Assembly: GCA_944321005.1 (NCBI GenBank)
Contig: CALUJT010000129.1
Span: 1 to 6,588 of the forward strand
Source: an uncultured Atopobiaceae bacterium
GTDB lineage: Bacteria; Actinomycetota; Coriobacteriia; Coriobacteriales; Atopobiaceae
Length of the DNA stretch: 6,588 bases
Direction: 5' to 3'
Shown here: in pieces, positions 1 to 6,016 of the stretch
Layout: each line of letters starts with the position of its first letter
How positions within the stretch are numbered: position 1 is the stretch's first letter
The notes under the pieces: generated by a model
Database searches by the model: none
Seen by the model: the letters and a program-made list of their open reading frames with translations, nothing else
What the model was told of the DNA's origin: nothing
Program-made: the position numbers and the translations under genes

Positions 1-1023
1 GTCCGCTCCCAGTGCAAGCTCGCGCGGCACGGTGAGCTGGCCGCACCAGCCGTCATCCTGCGTGGGCAGCGCGCCGCCGTTGGGGCTCATCCACCCCATG
101 AGGATGCGGCGGCCGTCCGGTGCCTCGAGCGTCTGCGGCGCGTAGAAGTTCTGGCCCCAGTCAAGCGGGCGAAAGTCCCCCTCGGGCACGAAGGGCCCGT
201 CCGGCTGCCAGGTGCCCACCAGGTAGCCGGCATTGTTGAAGTTGCGGAAGCGATAGCCGCTCGGCCGAGCGCCCATGGCGGAGAAGCAGAGCACCCAGCG
301 ACGGGTTCCGTCCGGCGCCTCGAGCTCAAAGAAGTCGGGGCACTCGAGCATGTAGACGCTTGGGTCGGGGTGGCGGTAGAGCACGCCCGCGGGCCGCCAG
401 GAGAGCAGGTCATCCGAGCGATAGAGCACGATCTCCCCGCGGTCGTCCGGGGAGCGACGGCCAACGATCATGAGCCACGCGTCACCCTGGCGCCAGACCT
501 TGGGGTCGCGGAAGTCCCGCAGGCCCTCGGGGTTTCCCACGACGACGCCGCGCTTCTCGAAGCGGATGCCGTCTGCGGAGGTGGCCAGGCACTGGACCTC
601 GAGGTTGCCATCGTCCTCGTTCACCCCGTTGCGCCATCGGTGCGCGGTGTAGAACGTGTAGAGGAGCCCGTCCGGGCCGCTCAGGGCAGATCCGGAGTAG
701 ACGCCCGCGCGCTCCGCCTCAAGGCTCGGCGCCAGGGCAACGGGCTCCGGGCGCCAGTGGACGAGGTCGGCGCTCGAGGCGTGCCCCCAGTGCATGAGCC
801 CCCACTGCGCCCCAAACGGATGCAGCTGGAAGAACGCGTGCCAGCGGCCGCTGAAGTGGCACAGGCCGTTGGGGTCGTTGATCCAGCCGCCCGGGGAGGC
901 CACGTGGAAGGTGGGGTACCAGCGGTCGCGCCTCGTGGCGGCGCACGCGGCCACGCCCTGTTCGGCACGGGCGAGCGCCTGCTCGTGCGACGCGAAGGGA
1001 GCGTTGGGGTCGTCCCGGGTCAT
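1..1023 (-). CDS. GH32 sucrose-6-phosphate hydrolase / invertase (N-terminal part, cut by window edge)
   Basis: The visible 341 residues cover most of the five-bladed propeller catalytic domain of glycoside hydrolase family 32, whose members cleave the beta-fructosyl bond of sucrose, sucrose-6-phosphate or fructans. Seen in the sequence: WINDPNG at residues 47-53 (D50 the family nucleophile), FRDP at 171-174 (D173 the transition-state stabiliser), ECPD at 227-230 (E227 the acid/base) and the conserved FYAPQT near 293-298. No signal peptide precedes the domain, so the enzyme should be cytoplasmic and act on sucrose-6-phosphate delivered by a PTS, or on imported sucrose. The ATG at 1023-1021 has a strong AGAGGAGG leader about 4 bases upstream. 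The rest of the propeller and the C-terminal beta-sandwich lie beyond base 1. The LacI gene lies directly upstream on the same strand, as in scr/sac loci. Substrate choice (sucrose-6-P, sucrose or short fructan) is inferred, not visible. Confidence 0.93.
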   Translation of the reverse strand, partial: MTRDDPNAPFASHEQALARAEQGVAACAATRRDRWYPTFHVASPGGWINDPNGLCHFSGRWHAFFQLHPFGAQWGLMHWGHASSADLVHWRPEPVALAPSLEAERAGVYSGSALSGPDGLLYTFYTAHRWRNGVNEDDGNLEVQCLATSADGIRFEKRGVVVGNPEGLRDFRDPKVWRQGDAWLMIVGRRSPDDRGEIVLYRSDDLLSWRPAGVLYRHPDPSVYMLECPDFFELEAPDGTRRWVLCFSAMGARPSGYRFRNFNNAGYLVGTWQPDGPFVPEGDFRPLDWGQNFYAPQTLEAPDGRRILMGWMSPNGGALPTQDDGWCGQLTVPRELALGAD

Positions 1024-1058
1024 GGGGCCTCCTCTGGCGTGCGTCCGTCATGTCGGAC

Positions 1059-1094
1059 CGGCTCGTTTCTCGAAGCCGAAACAGTCCCAGTATG
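1059..1094 (-). promoter_or_regulatory. Candidate promoter and operator of the GH32 gene
   Basis: Reading leftwards, a -10-like CATACT (1094-1089) is followed 6 bases later by GTTTC-N8-GAAAC dyad symmetry (1082-1065), overlapped by a second dyad, CGGCT-N10-AGCCG (1059-1078). A repressor site just downstream of the -10 is where a LacI-type protein would block transcription. No convincing -35 box lies 17 bases upstream of the -10, and neither dyad matches the usual central-CG LacI operator, so promoter and operator are both tentative. Confidence 0.35.
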
Positions 1095-1111
1095 ACGCCT
1101 GCGAGAAGGAC

Positions 1112-1152
1112 GCGCCCCCGCGGGGAAGGACGTTCGTGGGGCGCCCGGGCGC
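1112..1152. repeat. GC-rich dyads downstream of the lacI-type gene
   Basis: Three dyads lie in the short gap between the LacI and GH32 genes: GCGCCCC (1112-1118) paired with GGGGCGC (1138-1144), the self-complementary CCCCGCGGGG (1116-1125), and the 12-bp perfect palindrome GCGCCCGGGCGC (1141-1152). They sit just after the LacI stop and could slow or end transcription, but no U-rich tract follows on the minus strand, so they are not called an intrinsic terminator. In DNA this GC-rich some of this is expected by chance. Confidence 0.3.
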
Positions 1153-1188
1153 GGGGCGCGGCGGCGTGCGGTGGAGCGGGGCGGCAGC

Positions 1189-2172
1189 CTAGCGCGTCGA
1201 GTTTCTCGTGACGACCTCGTAGCCCATCTTGATCTTGCGGGAGACGTACTCCTCGCCGGTCATGAAGCCCACGAGCATGCGCGCCGCCTCGGTGCCGGAC
1301 GTCTTGTAGTGGTTGTGCACGGTGGTGAGCGTGGGCGTGACGATCTGGGAGATCTCCGAGTCGTCTATGCCCGTGACCACCACCTCGTCGGGCACGCGGT
1401 GCCCGTACTCGCGCAGGCACGTGAGGGCGCCGTAGGCGATGGAGTCGGTGGCGCAGACGATGCCGTCGAGCTCGGGATACTCCTCGAGGAGGGCCTCTGC
1501 CTGCTCGTAGCCCGAGTCCACGGTGAACTCCGCCACGCGCATCGCGCGCTCGGGGACCGCGACCCCGGCCTCGGCGCAGGCGGCGAGAAAGCCCCTCCGG
1601 CGCATCTGGCCCACGGCCACGTCCTCCTCGAAGACGCCGATGTAGGCGGGGTGCCGGGAGCTGCGCAGGGCCACCGAGGCCACGTCGTGCATGGCGTCGT
1701 GGTCGTTCTGGAACACGCAGGAGCAGCACTCCACGTCCTGATCGAGCACCACCACCGGTACGGGAAGGGAGGAGATGGCCGCCTCGTGCTCGGGCGTGAC
1801 CACGGTGGCTATGAGGATGACGCCGTCCACCTGGTTCTTCTCGGAGAAGAGGTGGAGGAACTCCACCTCGCGCGCCGCGTCGTTGGAGGTGTTGGCAAGA
1901 AGCACCTGGTAGCCGGCCTCGTTGAGCACGGGCGTGATGCCCGCGACCATCCGGCTGACCGAGGCCGAGTTTATCTTGGGTATGATGACGCCCACGACGT
2001 TGGTCTTGCCGGTGCGCAGCGTCTTTGCCTGGCGCGACGGCACGTAGCCGGTCTTCTCTATCACGCGCCGGATGGCCGCGCGCTTCTCCTGGCTCACGTA
2101 GCCGTCGTTGAGGTAGCGCGAGACCGTGGCGCGAGAAACGCCCGCCATCTGCGCGATTTGGTTGATGTCCAT
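1189..2172 (-). CDS. LacI-family transcriptional regulator, probably of sucrose genes
   Basis: This is a 327-residue protein with the standard LacI plan. An N-terminal helix-turn-helix (INQIAQMAGVSRATVSRYLN, residues 3-22) is followed by the hinge region (about 45-56) and a periplasmic-binding-protein-like effector and dimer domain from VVGVIIP (59-65). Family landmarks are R192/R193-G194-F195, the TDSIAYGAL segment (242-250), GIDDSE (268-273) and TPTLTTV (279-285). The frame stays open another 116 codons upstream, but the helix-turn-helix begins right after the ATG at 2172 and AAGGGGGA lies about 7 bases before it, which fixes the start. LacI proteins normally repress sugar genes until a sugar or sugar phosphate binds. 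The GH32 gene follows on the same strand, so it is the likeliest target, with the effector probably a sucrose or fructose derivative (inferred). Unusual is a cysteine cluster, C149, C150 and C152, in the effector domain. Confidence 0.93.
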   Translation of the reverse strand: MDINQIAQMAGVSRATVSRYLNDGYVSQEKRAAIRRVIEKTGYVPSRQAKTLRTGKTNVVGVIIPKINSASVSRMVAGITPVLNEAGYQVLLANTSNDAAREVEFLHLFSEKNQVDGVILIATVVTPEHEAAISSLPVPVVVLDQDVECCSCVFQNDHDAMHDVASVALRSSRHPAYIGVFEEDVAVGQMRRRGFLAACAEAGVAVPERAMRVAEFTVDSGYEQAEALLEEYPELDGIVCATDSIAYGALTCLREYGHRVPDEVVVTGIDDSEISQIVTPTLTTVHNHYKTSGTEAARMLVGFMTGEEYVSRKIKMGYEVVTRNSTR

Positions 2173-2197
2173 GTGCGGTTCCCCCTTGGTCAGAGAG

Positions 2198-2203
2198 AGT
2201 GTA
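2198..2203 (-). promoter_or_regulatory. Weak candidate -10 box for the LacI gene
   Basis: TACACT on the minus strand lies 25 bases upstream of the LacI start codon and matches four of six positions of the -10 consensus. No good -35 box stands at 16-18 bases; TTGTTC is about 24 bases upstream, too far. An imperfect GGGA-N4-TCCC dyad lies further upstream near 2227-2238. Confidence 0.25.
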
Positions 2204-2261
2204 TCGCAGTCGCGCTGGGCGAGGTGGGAACAATCCCGGGCTGCGGCGCGCGATGGGGCGC

Positions 2262-2296
2262 GCGGCCGGCGGGGCGTGGCGGCGGCCGGCGGGGCG
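2262..2296. repeat. 15-bp direct repeat
   Basis: GCGGCCGGCGGGGCG occurs at 2262-2276 and again, unchanged, at 2282-2296, a period of 20 bases. It lies between the LacI and LysR genes. It may be a slippage duplication or a paired binding site; its extreme GC content makes chance or slippage the simpler reading. Confidence 0.6.
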
Positions 2297-2530
2297 CCGT
2301 GCAGGAAATGCGCGAGCGTCTGGACGACGATAAGCGCATTACGTTGTACCATTAAACGAAAAGGCTTGCTATCGCCGAGTCGCTCGTACAAAAGTCGGGT
2401 TTGGCGGGGGCTGGTGGCCGCCGCCAGGGGCGCCGCCGGAAACCCCCGGGGCGCCACCGCGGCCGCCGGAGCTGCGATTCTAAACCGCACCTTGAGGGTG
2501 GCCCGATGAGCCGGGACCAATTGCGACCTT

Positions 2531-2539
2531 TGGGATAAT
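2531..2539 (+). promoter_or_regulatory. Extended -10 promoter for the LysR gene
   Basis: TGG-GATAAT is an extended -10 element (TGn followed by a five-of-six match to TATAAT). No -35 box is recognisable at 17 bases, which extended -10 promoters can do without. Transcription would start near 2546, giving a leader of about 48 bases before the GTG start. Confidence 0.5.
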
Positions 2540-2581
2540 ACTTAGGCTACGCGTGTCAAAAGTATGTTGCCCACAGGTTTC

Positions 2582-2587
2582 GAGGGA
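2582..2587 (+). promoter_or_regulatory. Ribosome binding site that decides the LysR start
   Basis: GAGGGA lies 6 bases before the GTG at 2594. The in-frame ATG at 2564 has no comparable purine-rich leader and would add ten residues ahead of the normal LysR N-terminus, so the GTG is preferred. Confidence 0.7.
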
Positions 2588-2593
2588 CCGTTC

Positions 2594-3484
2594 GTGAACA
2601 TAAAGCAGCTCAGGTACGTTACCGCGATCCTCTCAACGGGGAGCTTCTCCTCCGCCGCAGCGTGCGAGGGCGCCTCCGTACAGGCAGTCTCCAAGGCAAT
2701 GTCGGAGCTCGAGGGCGAGATAGGCGAGCCCCTCTTCATCCGCACGAGCAGCGGCGTGAGCCCCACGCCCCTGGGCGAGTCCTTCGGCTCCCGCGCCAAC
2801 AAGGTCCTCGCGGAGTTCGACTCCCTCGAGCGCTTCGTCCGCTCGCACGACCGCGGCTCGGGGGCGGGCAGGCGTTTCTCCCTGGGCTTCTGCATGCCCC
2901 CTTTTCAGGAGGTGGACCGCTACCGCTCGCTCGTCAGGATCGTCGCGGAGCGCGCGCTCGGCTGCAGGGTCGAGGTTCTTCTCACCAACGCCGAGGACTG
3001 CGTGGAGGAGCTCAGGGCCGGCCGCTTTGACGCCCTCGTCACGGTTGGCCCGATCAAGGCGGACGGCGTGGTCTGCGGGAGCCTGGGCACCATGTCGCCC
3101 ATGGTGCTCATGGCGCAGGGAAACCCGCTCGCCGAGAAGAGCGAGCTCACGATCGAGGACATAAGCACCCGCCCGGTGCTTCTGGCGCCGGACTTCGAGC
3201 ACTTCAACCAGAGCGTGTGCATGGCCTACGTCGCCCGCGGCGCGACCTCCGAGCTCGTGAAGGTCGAGGACGCGGAGGCCTATCGAGAGTTCCTGTTCGA
3301 GCGCGGCGGCCTCTCCTTCATAATGGGCAGCGAGTTTCTGGGCAAGCTCGAGGGGTGCGTGGTGCTCCCGGTTGCCGCGCGCGACAGGGTGGCGGTCCCC
3401 ATCTGCTTCTCCACGCTCGCTGGCTCCGGCCTGAGCTACCTCGAGTTCGCCCGGGCGCTCGTCAAGATGAAGATTCTCTCCTAG
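2594..3484 (+). CDS. LysR-family transcriptional regulator
   Basis: This 296-residue protein has the LysR layout and usual length. The N-terminal winged helix-turn-helix begins at once with NIKQLRYVTAILSTGSFSSA (2-21) and includes AVSKAMSELEGEIGEPLFIR (31-50) and the wing SPTPLGESF (56-64). A linker helix follows (about 65-90), then a two-lobed effector-binding domain from about residue 95 (RFSLGFCMPPF) to the end. The helix-turn-helix fits the family closely, while the effector domain has no signature I can tie to a ligand. LysR proteins usually sense a small molecule and regulate an adjacent, often divergent, gene. Here the divergent neighbour is the LacI gene across 421 bases, and the next gene downstream is a small lipoprotein starting 37 bases after the stop, probably in the same transcript. 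The target is therefore unknown. Confidence 0.92.
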   Translation: MNIKQLRYVTAILSTGSFSSAAACEGASVQAVSKAMSELEGEIGEPLFIRTSSGVSPTPLGESFGSRANKVLAEFDSLERFVRSHDRGSGAGRRFSLGFCMPPFQEVDRYRSLVRIVAERALGCRVEVLLTNAEDCVEELRAGRFDALVTVGPIKADGVVCGSLGTMSPMVLMAQGNPLAEKSELTIEDISTRPVLLAPDFEHFNQSVCMAYVARGATSELVKVEDAEAYREFLFERGGLSFIMGSEFLGKLEGCVVLPVAARDRVAVPICFSTLAGSGLSYLEFARALVKMKILS

Positions 3485-3496
3485 GGACTCTCCTAG
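3476..3496 (+). repeat. 9-bp tandem duplication giving two in-frame stops
   Basis: CTCTCCTAG occurs at 3476-3484 and 3488-3496. The 12-base period keeps the reading frame, so the LysR TAG is followed four codons later by a second in-frame TAG. This looks like a small slippage duplication at the end of the gene. Confidence 0.6.
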
Positions 3497-3521
3497 CGGG
3501 CTTGGCGAGAAGGGCGGACGC

Positions 3522-3839
3522 ATGGCAGGCAAGGCTGGTCGCATCATCGCTGGCGTCATAGTGGCGGGCGTGCTCGTGGCGGGCGGCGCCCTGGGGCTCA
3601 ACGCCTGCGACAGCAACTATCCCGAGGGGGTGGACACGGACGCGCGCGAGGTTCGCAGCGTGACCCTGAGCGGGGACAGCTACGAGGTGCTGGACTACGA
3701 GGACGACCTCTACGTCCTCTCTCCCGACTCGACGGACGTCATCGTGCTCGACGACGACGTGACGCGCCAGTTTGTCTCCCGCAACGAGGACACCATCTGG
3801 GTGACCGAGGAGACCGCCGAGAAGCTAGGCGTCGAGTAG
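3522..3839 (+). CDS. Small acidic lipoprotein-like protein, function unknown
   Basis: This is a 105-residue protein I do not recognise. Residues 1-28 look like a secretion signal: a basic start (K4, R7), a long hydrophobic stretch IIAGVIVAGVLVAGGALGL (8-26), then LNAC with cysteine at 29, an acceptable lipobox (the asparagine at -2 is not typical). If processed, the 77-residue mature part would be anchored outside the membrane; otherwise residues 8-26 would act as an N-terminal anchor. The mature part is strongly acidic (for example YEDD at 69-72 and LDDD at 87-90, approximately) and alternates hydrophobic and polar residues as in beta-strands, with one cysteine only, the lipobox one. GAGAAGGG lies 7 bases before the ATG. 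It starts 37 bases after the LysR gene with no terminator between, so it is probably co-transcribed. No function can be assigned. Confidence 0.75.
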   Translation: MAGKAGRIIAGVIVAGVLVAGGALGLNACDSNYPEGVDTDAREVRSVTLSGDSYEVLDYEDDLYVLSPDSTDVIVLDDDVTRQFVSRNEDTIWVTEETAEKLGVE

Positions 3840-3862
3840 CCCCCATCAAGTAATCTGGGACA

Positions 3863-3896
3863 GGGGGACGGAGCGGTGACAGGCCCTCCGTCCCCC
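3863..3896. repeat. 11-bp perfect hairpin between convergent genes (REP-like or terminator)
   Basis: GGGGGACGGAG (3863-3873) and CTCCGTCCCCC (3886-3896) are perfect inverted repeats around a 12-base spacer. The hairpin lies between the stops of the lipoprotein gene (plus) and the amylosucrase gene (minus), where a two-way terminator would be expected. There is no T-tract on either side, so it is not a canonical intrinsic terminator. The flank CTGGGACAGGGGGACGG resembles, from memory, dispersed palindromic repeats of many bacterial genomes. Confidence 0.65.
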
Positions 3897-3903
3897 GTCA
3901 CGT

Positions 3904-5850
3904 CTAGACGAGGAGCCAGGCGAAGCCCCATCCGGGCAGGTCGAAGGTCGTGACCTCGTCCTTCTTTCCGGTGAGCAGGTCCGTGCACGCGGTCTTCCAG
4001 GGCATCCAGAGGGTCTTCCCCTCGTCGGAGAAGTTGAACACCGCGTGGAGCTCGCGGCCGTCCTTGCGTCGGATGACCCACAGAACGGACGCGTCGTCGT
4101 AGTCCTTGGTCCAGACGGTGGCGTCCGCGTCGAAGACGCTCTCTGCGCCGCGGACCCCCTCGATCCGGGAGAGTGCCGAGAAGAGCCTCTGCTGGACGCT
4201 CCCCGGCTCGTCGATCTTCTCGGCGAGGGACCAGTCGAACCTGCCGCGGTGCACGTAGCGCGAGTCCTCGGCCTTCTCGGGGTCGTCGTGGTAGGAGTAG
4301 TCGTTCACCTGGCCGACCTCGTCGCCGCTGTAGAGCATGGGGATGCCCGACTGCGTGAGCACGAAGGCGTGGAGCGTGACGTCCTTGCGGATGGCTACCT
4401 CCATGGCATCGTCGTCGCCCTCGAAGCCTGCGGCCTCGATGCCGCACATGGATGCCGTGGTGCCGCAGAAGCGCGCGTCGCCGCTCACGGGGTCCGCGTT
4501 GTAGAGCTCCCCGAGGGAGACGCTTCCCGGCGTGAGGCCGCAGAAGTAGTCGCTCAGGTACCTCTTGTGGGGGACCTCCTGCATGCCCCACTGCCTGAGC
4601 GTGGCGTAGTCGAGGCCCCAGCCGATGTCGTCGTGGCAGCGTAGGTAGTTGAGGAACGTGTACTCCTTGGGCAGGGCGGAGACGACGTCCGTCTGCCTGC
4701 GGAGGAGCCGCGCGTCGCGCGTGGCCACGGTGCTCCAGGTGGTGCACATGGTGGTGGCGTTGTAGAGCATGTGGCACTCGGGCTTCTCCACGGGGCCGAA
4801 GTAGGGGGCGAGCTTGTCCGGCTCCATGACCACCTCTCCCAGCAGCACGATGCCGGGGCACACGACCTCGCCGATGAGGCGCATCATGCGCACGATGGTG
4901 TGGACCTGCGGGAGGTTGCGGCAGTTGGTGCCGAGCTCCTTCCAGATGTAGGGGACGGCGTCGATGCGGATGACGTCCATGCCCTGGTTGGCCAGGTAGA
5001 GGAAGTTGTACATCATCTCGTTGAAGACGCGCGGGTTGCGGTAGTTGAGGTCCCACTGGTAGGGGTAGAACTGCGTCATCACGCTCTGCCCCAGCTCCGG
5101 GAGGTAGGTGAAGTGTCCCGGTGCCGTGGTGGGGAAGACCTGGGGCACGTCGCGCGTGTAGCGGTCTATGACGGCCTGGTCGCGCTCGAAGAAGTAGCGG
5201 CTCATGTACTCGCCCTCGCCGGCGCGGGCGCGGCGCGCCCACTCGTGCTCCTCGGAGGTGTGGTTCATGACGAAGTCCATGCAGACGCTGATCCCGCGAT
5301 CGTGACACTTCTCGGCGAGGCTCGCGAGGTCCTCCATGGTCCCCAGGTCCGCCCGCACGCGGCGAAAGTCGCGCACCGCGTAGCCGCCGTCCGAGCGGCT
5401 CCTGTCCGAAGGCGTGTCGAGGAACGGCATGAGGTGCAGGTAGCGCACGTTGCACCGCTCGAGGTAGCCGAGCTTGGACTCCACGCCGCGGAGGTTTCCG
5501 GCAAAGTTGTCGATGTACATCATCATGCCGATGGTGTCGCGCGTGCGGTACCAGGCGGGGTCCTTCTCGCGCTTGGCGTCGAGCGCGCGCAGCTTGGGGC
5601 CGCGGGCCTCGTAGTAGGCGCGCATCTGGTCGCAGAGCTCGGCGAACATGTCTCCGTTGTCATAGAGCTCCATGTAGAGCCAGCGGAGCTCGTCGTGGTT
5701 CTTCTCCAGGCGGCGCCGGAACGTCTCGTCCGCGCGCGTCTGGGCGGCCGCGGCCTCCAGGGGCTGGGTGCGAGGCGCTCGGGGCGCTTTGGGCGCCGCG
5801 GTCTTTCTGGCGGGTGACGTCTTGGCGGCGGCGGTCTTCTTGCTGGGCAT
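3904..5850 (-). CDS. Amylosucrase-type glycoside hydrolase (GH13 subfamily 4)
   Basis: This 648-residue enzyme matches amylosucrase in length and motif order. Amylosucrase (EC 2.4.1.4) splits sucrose, releases fructose and adds the glucose to an alpha-1,4-glucan; related sucrose hydrolases only hydrolyse. Seen: a helical N-terminal domain (about 40-100), SDGGYAV (153-159), region I MDFVMNH (191-197), region II RIDAVPYIWKELGTNCRNLP (295-314; nucleophile D297), region III LGEVV (acid/base E339), region IV CHDDIGW (H406, stabiliser D407) and DSRYVHR (529-535), which fits the segment holding the active-site arginine opposite the SDGGYAV aspartate. A beta-sandwich ends the protein. Residues 3-30 form a Lys/Ala/Pro/Arg-rich tail. 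There is no signal peptide, so it is cytoplasmic. ATG 5850 is chosen because GGGAG (5863-5867) touches the alternative ATG at 5862 with no spacer but stands 12 bases before 5850; the alternative adds four residues. Synthase versus hydrolase cannot be settled here. Confidence 0.88.
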   Translation of the reverse strand: MPSKKTAAAKTSPARKTAAPKAPRAPRTQPLEAAAAQTRADETFRRRLEKNHDELRWLYMELYDNGDMFAELCDQMRAYYEARGPKLRALDAKREKDPAWYRTRDTIGMMMYIDNFAGNLRGVESKLGYLERCNVRYLHLMPFLDTPSDRSRSDGGYAVRDFRRVRADLGTMEDLASLAEKCHDRGISVCMDFVMNHTSEEHEWARRARAGEGEYMSRYFFERDQAVIDRYTRDVPQVFPTTAPGHFTYLPELGQSVMTQFYPYQWDLNYRNPRVFNEMMYNFLYLANQGMDVIRIDAVPYIWKELGTNCRNLPQVHTIVRMMRLIGEVVCPGIVLLGEVVMEPDKLAPYFGPVEKPECHMLYNATTMCTTWSTVATRDARLLRRQTDVVSALPKEYTFLNYLRCHDDIGWGLDYATLRQWGMQEVPHKRYLSDYFCGLTPGSVSLGELYNADPVSGDARFCGTTASMCGIEAAGFEGDDDAMEVAIRKDVTLHAFVLTQSGIPMLYSGDEVGQVNDYSYHDDPEKAEDSRYVHRGRFDWSLAEKIDEPGSVQQRLFSALSRIEGVRGAESVFDADATVWTKDYDDASVLWVIRRKDGRELHAVFNFSDEGKTLWMPWKTACTDLLTGKKDEVTTFDLPGWGFAWLLV

Positions 5851-5897
5851 GTCGAGGATCATCTCCCGGTTCGCGCGAGTCTTCGCATTCCGGAAGC

Positions 5898-5926
5898 ATT
5901 CTAGTCGCGTGCCGGGGCGTTCCCAA
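5898..5926 (-). promoter_or_regulatory. Sigma-A promoter of the amylosucrase gene
   Basis: On the minus strand TTGGGA (5926-5921) and TAGAAT (5903-5898) are separated by exactly 17 bases and match four and five of six consensus positions. Transcription would start near 5891, about 40 bases before the start codon. This is the best promoter in the window. Confidence 0.7.
5911..5926. promoter_or_regulatory. Possible second LacI-type half-operator over the -35 box
   Basis: Read on the minus strand, TTGGGAACGCCCCGGC shares 11 of 16 positions with the minus-strand reading of the palindrome at 5957-5972, including the GAACGC core. It overlaps the -35 box and spacer, where a repressor would block RNA polymerase. 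Its own symmetry is poor, so it may be a weak site or chance. Confidence 0.3.
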
Positions 5927-5956
5927 CGTGCAACCCGCCGAGCGGGCGCATATGGG

Positions 5957-5972
5957 GTGGGAGCGTTCTCAC
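5957..5972. promoter_or_regulatory. LacI-family operator upstream of the amylosucrase promoter
   Basis: GTGGGAGCGTTCTCAC is an imperfect palindrome with a central CG (six of eight base pairs symmetric), the usual form of LacI-family operators. Its centre is about 73 bases upstream of the predicted transcription start and 46 bases from the possible second site over the -35 box, a spacing compatible with looping or with an activator-type site. Which LacI protein binds it is unknown; the one at 1189-2172 is a candidate. Confidence 0.5.
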
Positions 5973-6016
5973 ATGCCGTGCGCTGCGGCGCGTTCGCTCG
6001 CAGAGGGCAACGATTC

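Larger units (their letters stand above)
2173..2593. other. Divergent intergenic region between the LacI and LysR genes
   Basis: This 421-base gap separates two divergently transcribed regulator genes. About 2240-2310 and 2400-2480 are extremely GC-rich; the first holds a 15-bp direct repeat and the second repeats GGGGCGCC twice. Between them lies a more AT-rich patch (about 2328-2400) where CATTA occurs twice, 13 bases apart, which could hold promoter or operator sites, although I cannot name a full -35/-10 pair there. Open frames run through it on both strands, but none shows a recognisable protein or a good ribosome binding site. I see no RNA gene. Confidence 0.6.

Noticed and set aside
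719..2233. A 504-codon open frame on the minus strand across the LacI gene and the GH32 start.
   Set aside because: It is an Arg/Pro/Gly/His-rich out-of-frame shadow of two well-supported genes, common in high-GC DNA.
2173..2520. The LacI reading frame stays open 116 codons upstream of the chosen ATG.
   Set aside because: LacI proteins begin within a few residues of the helix-turn-helix; the extension is low-complexity Ala/Pro/Arg translation of GC-rich DNA, and the ATG at 2172 has a good ribosome binding site.
2564..2593. An upstream ATG for the LysR gene, adding ten residues.
   Set aside because: It has no ribosome binding site, whereas the GTG at 2594 has GAGGGA at 6 bases and gives the standard LysR N-terminus.
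3710..5817. Long open frames antisense or out of frame to the amylosucrase gene (581 codons minus, 348 codons plus).
   Set aside because: Their composition is typical of shadow frames, they lack recognisable domains, and the true frame carries all GH13 motifs.
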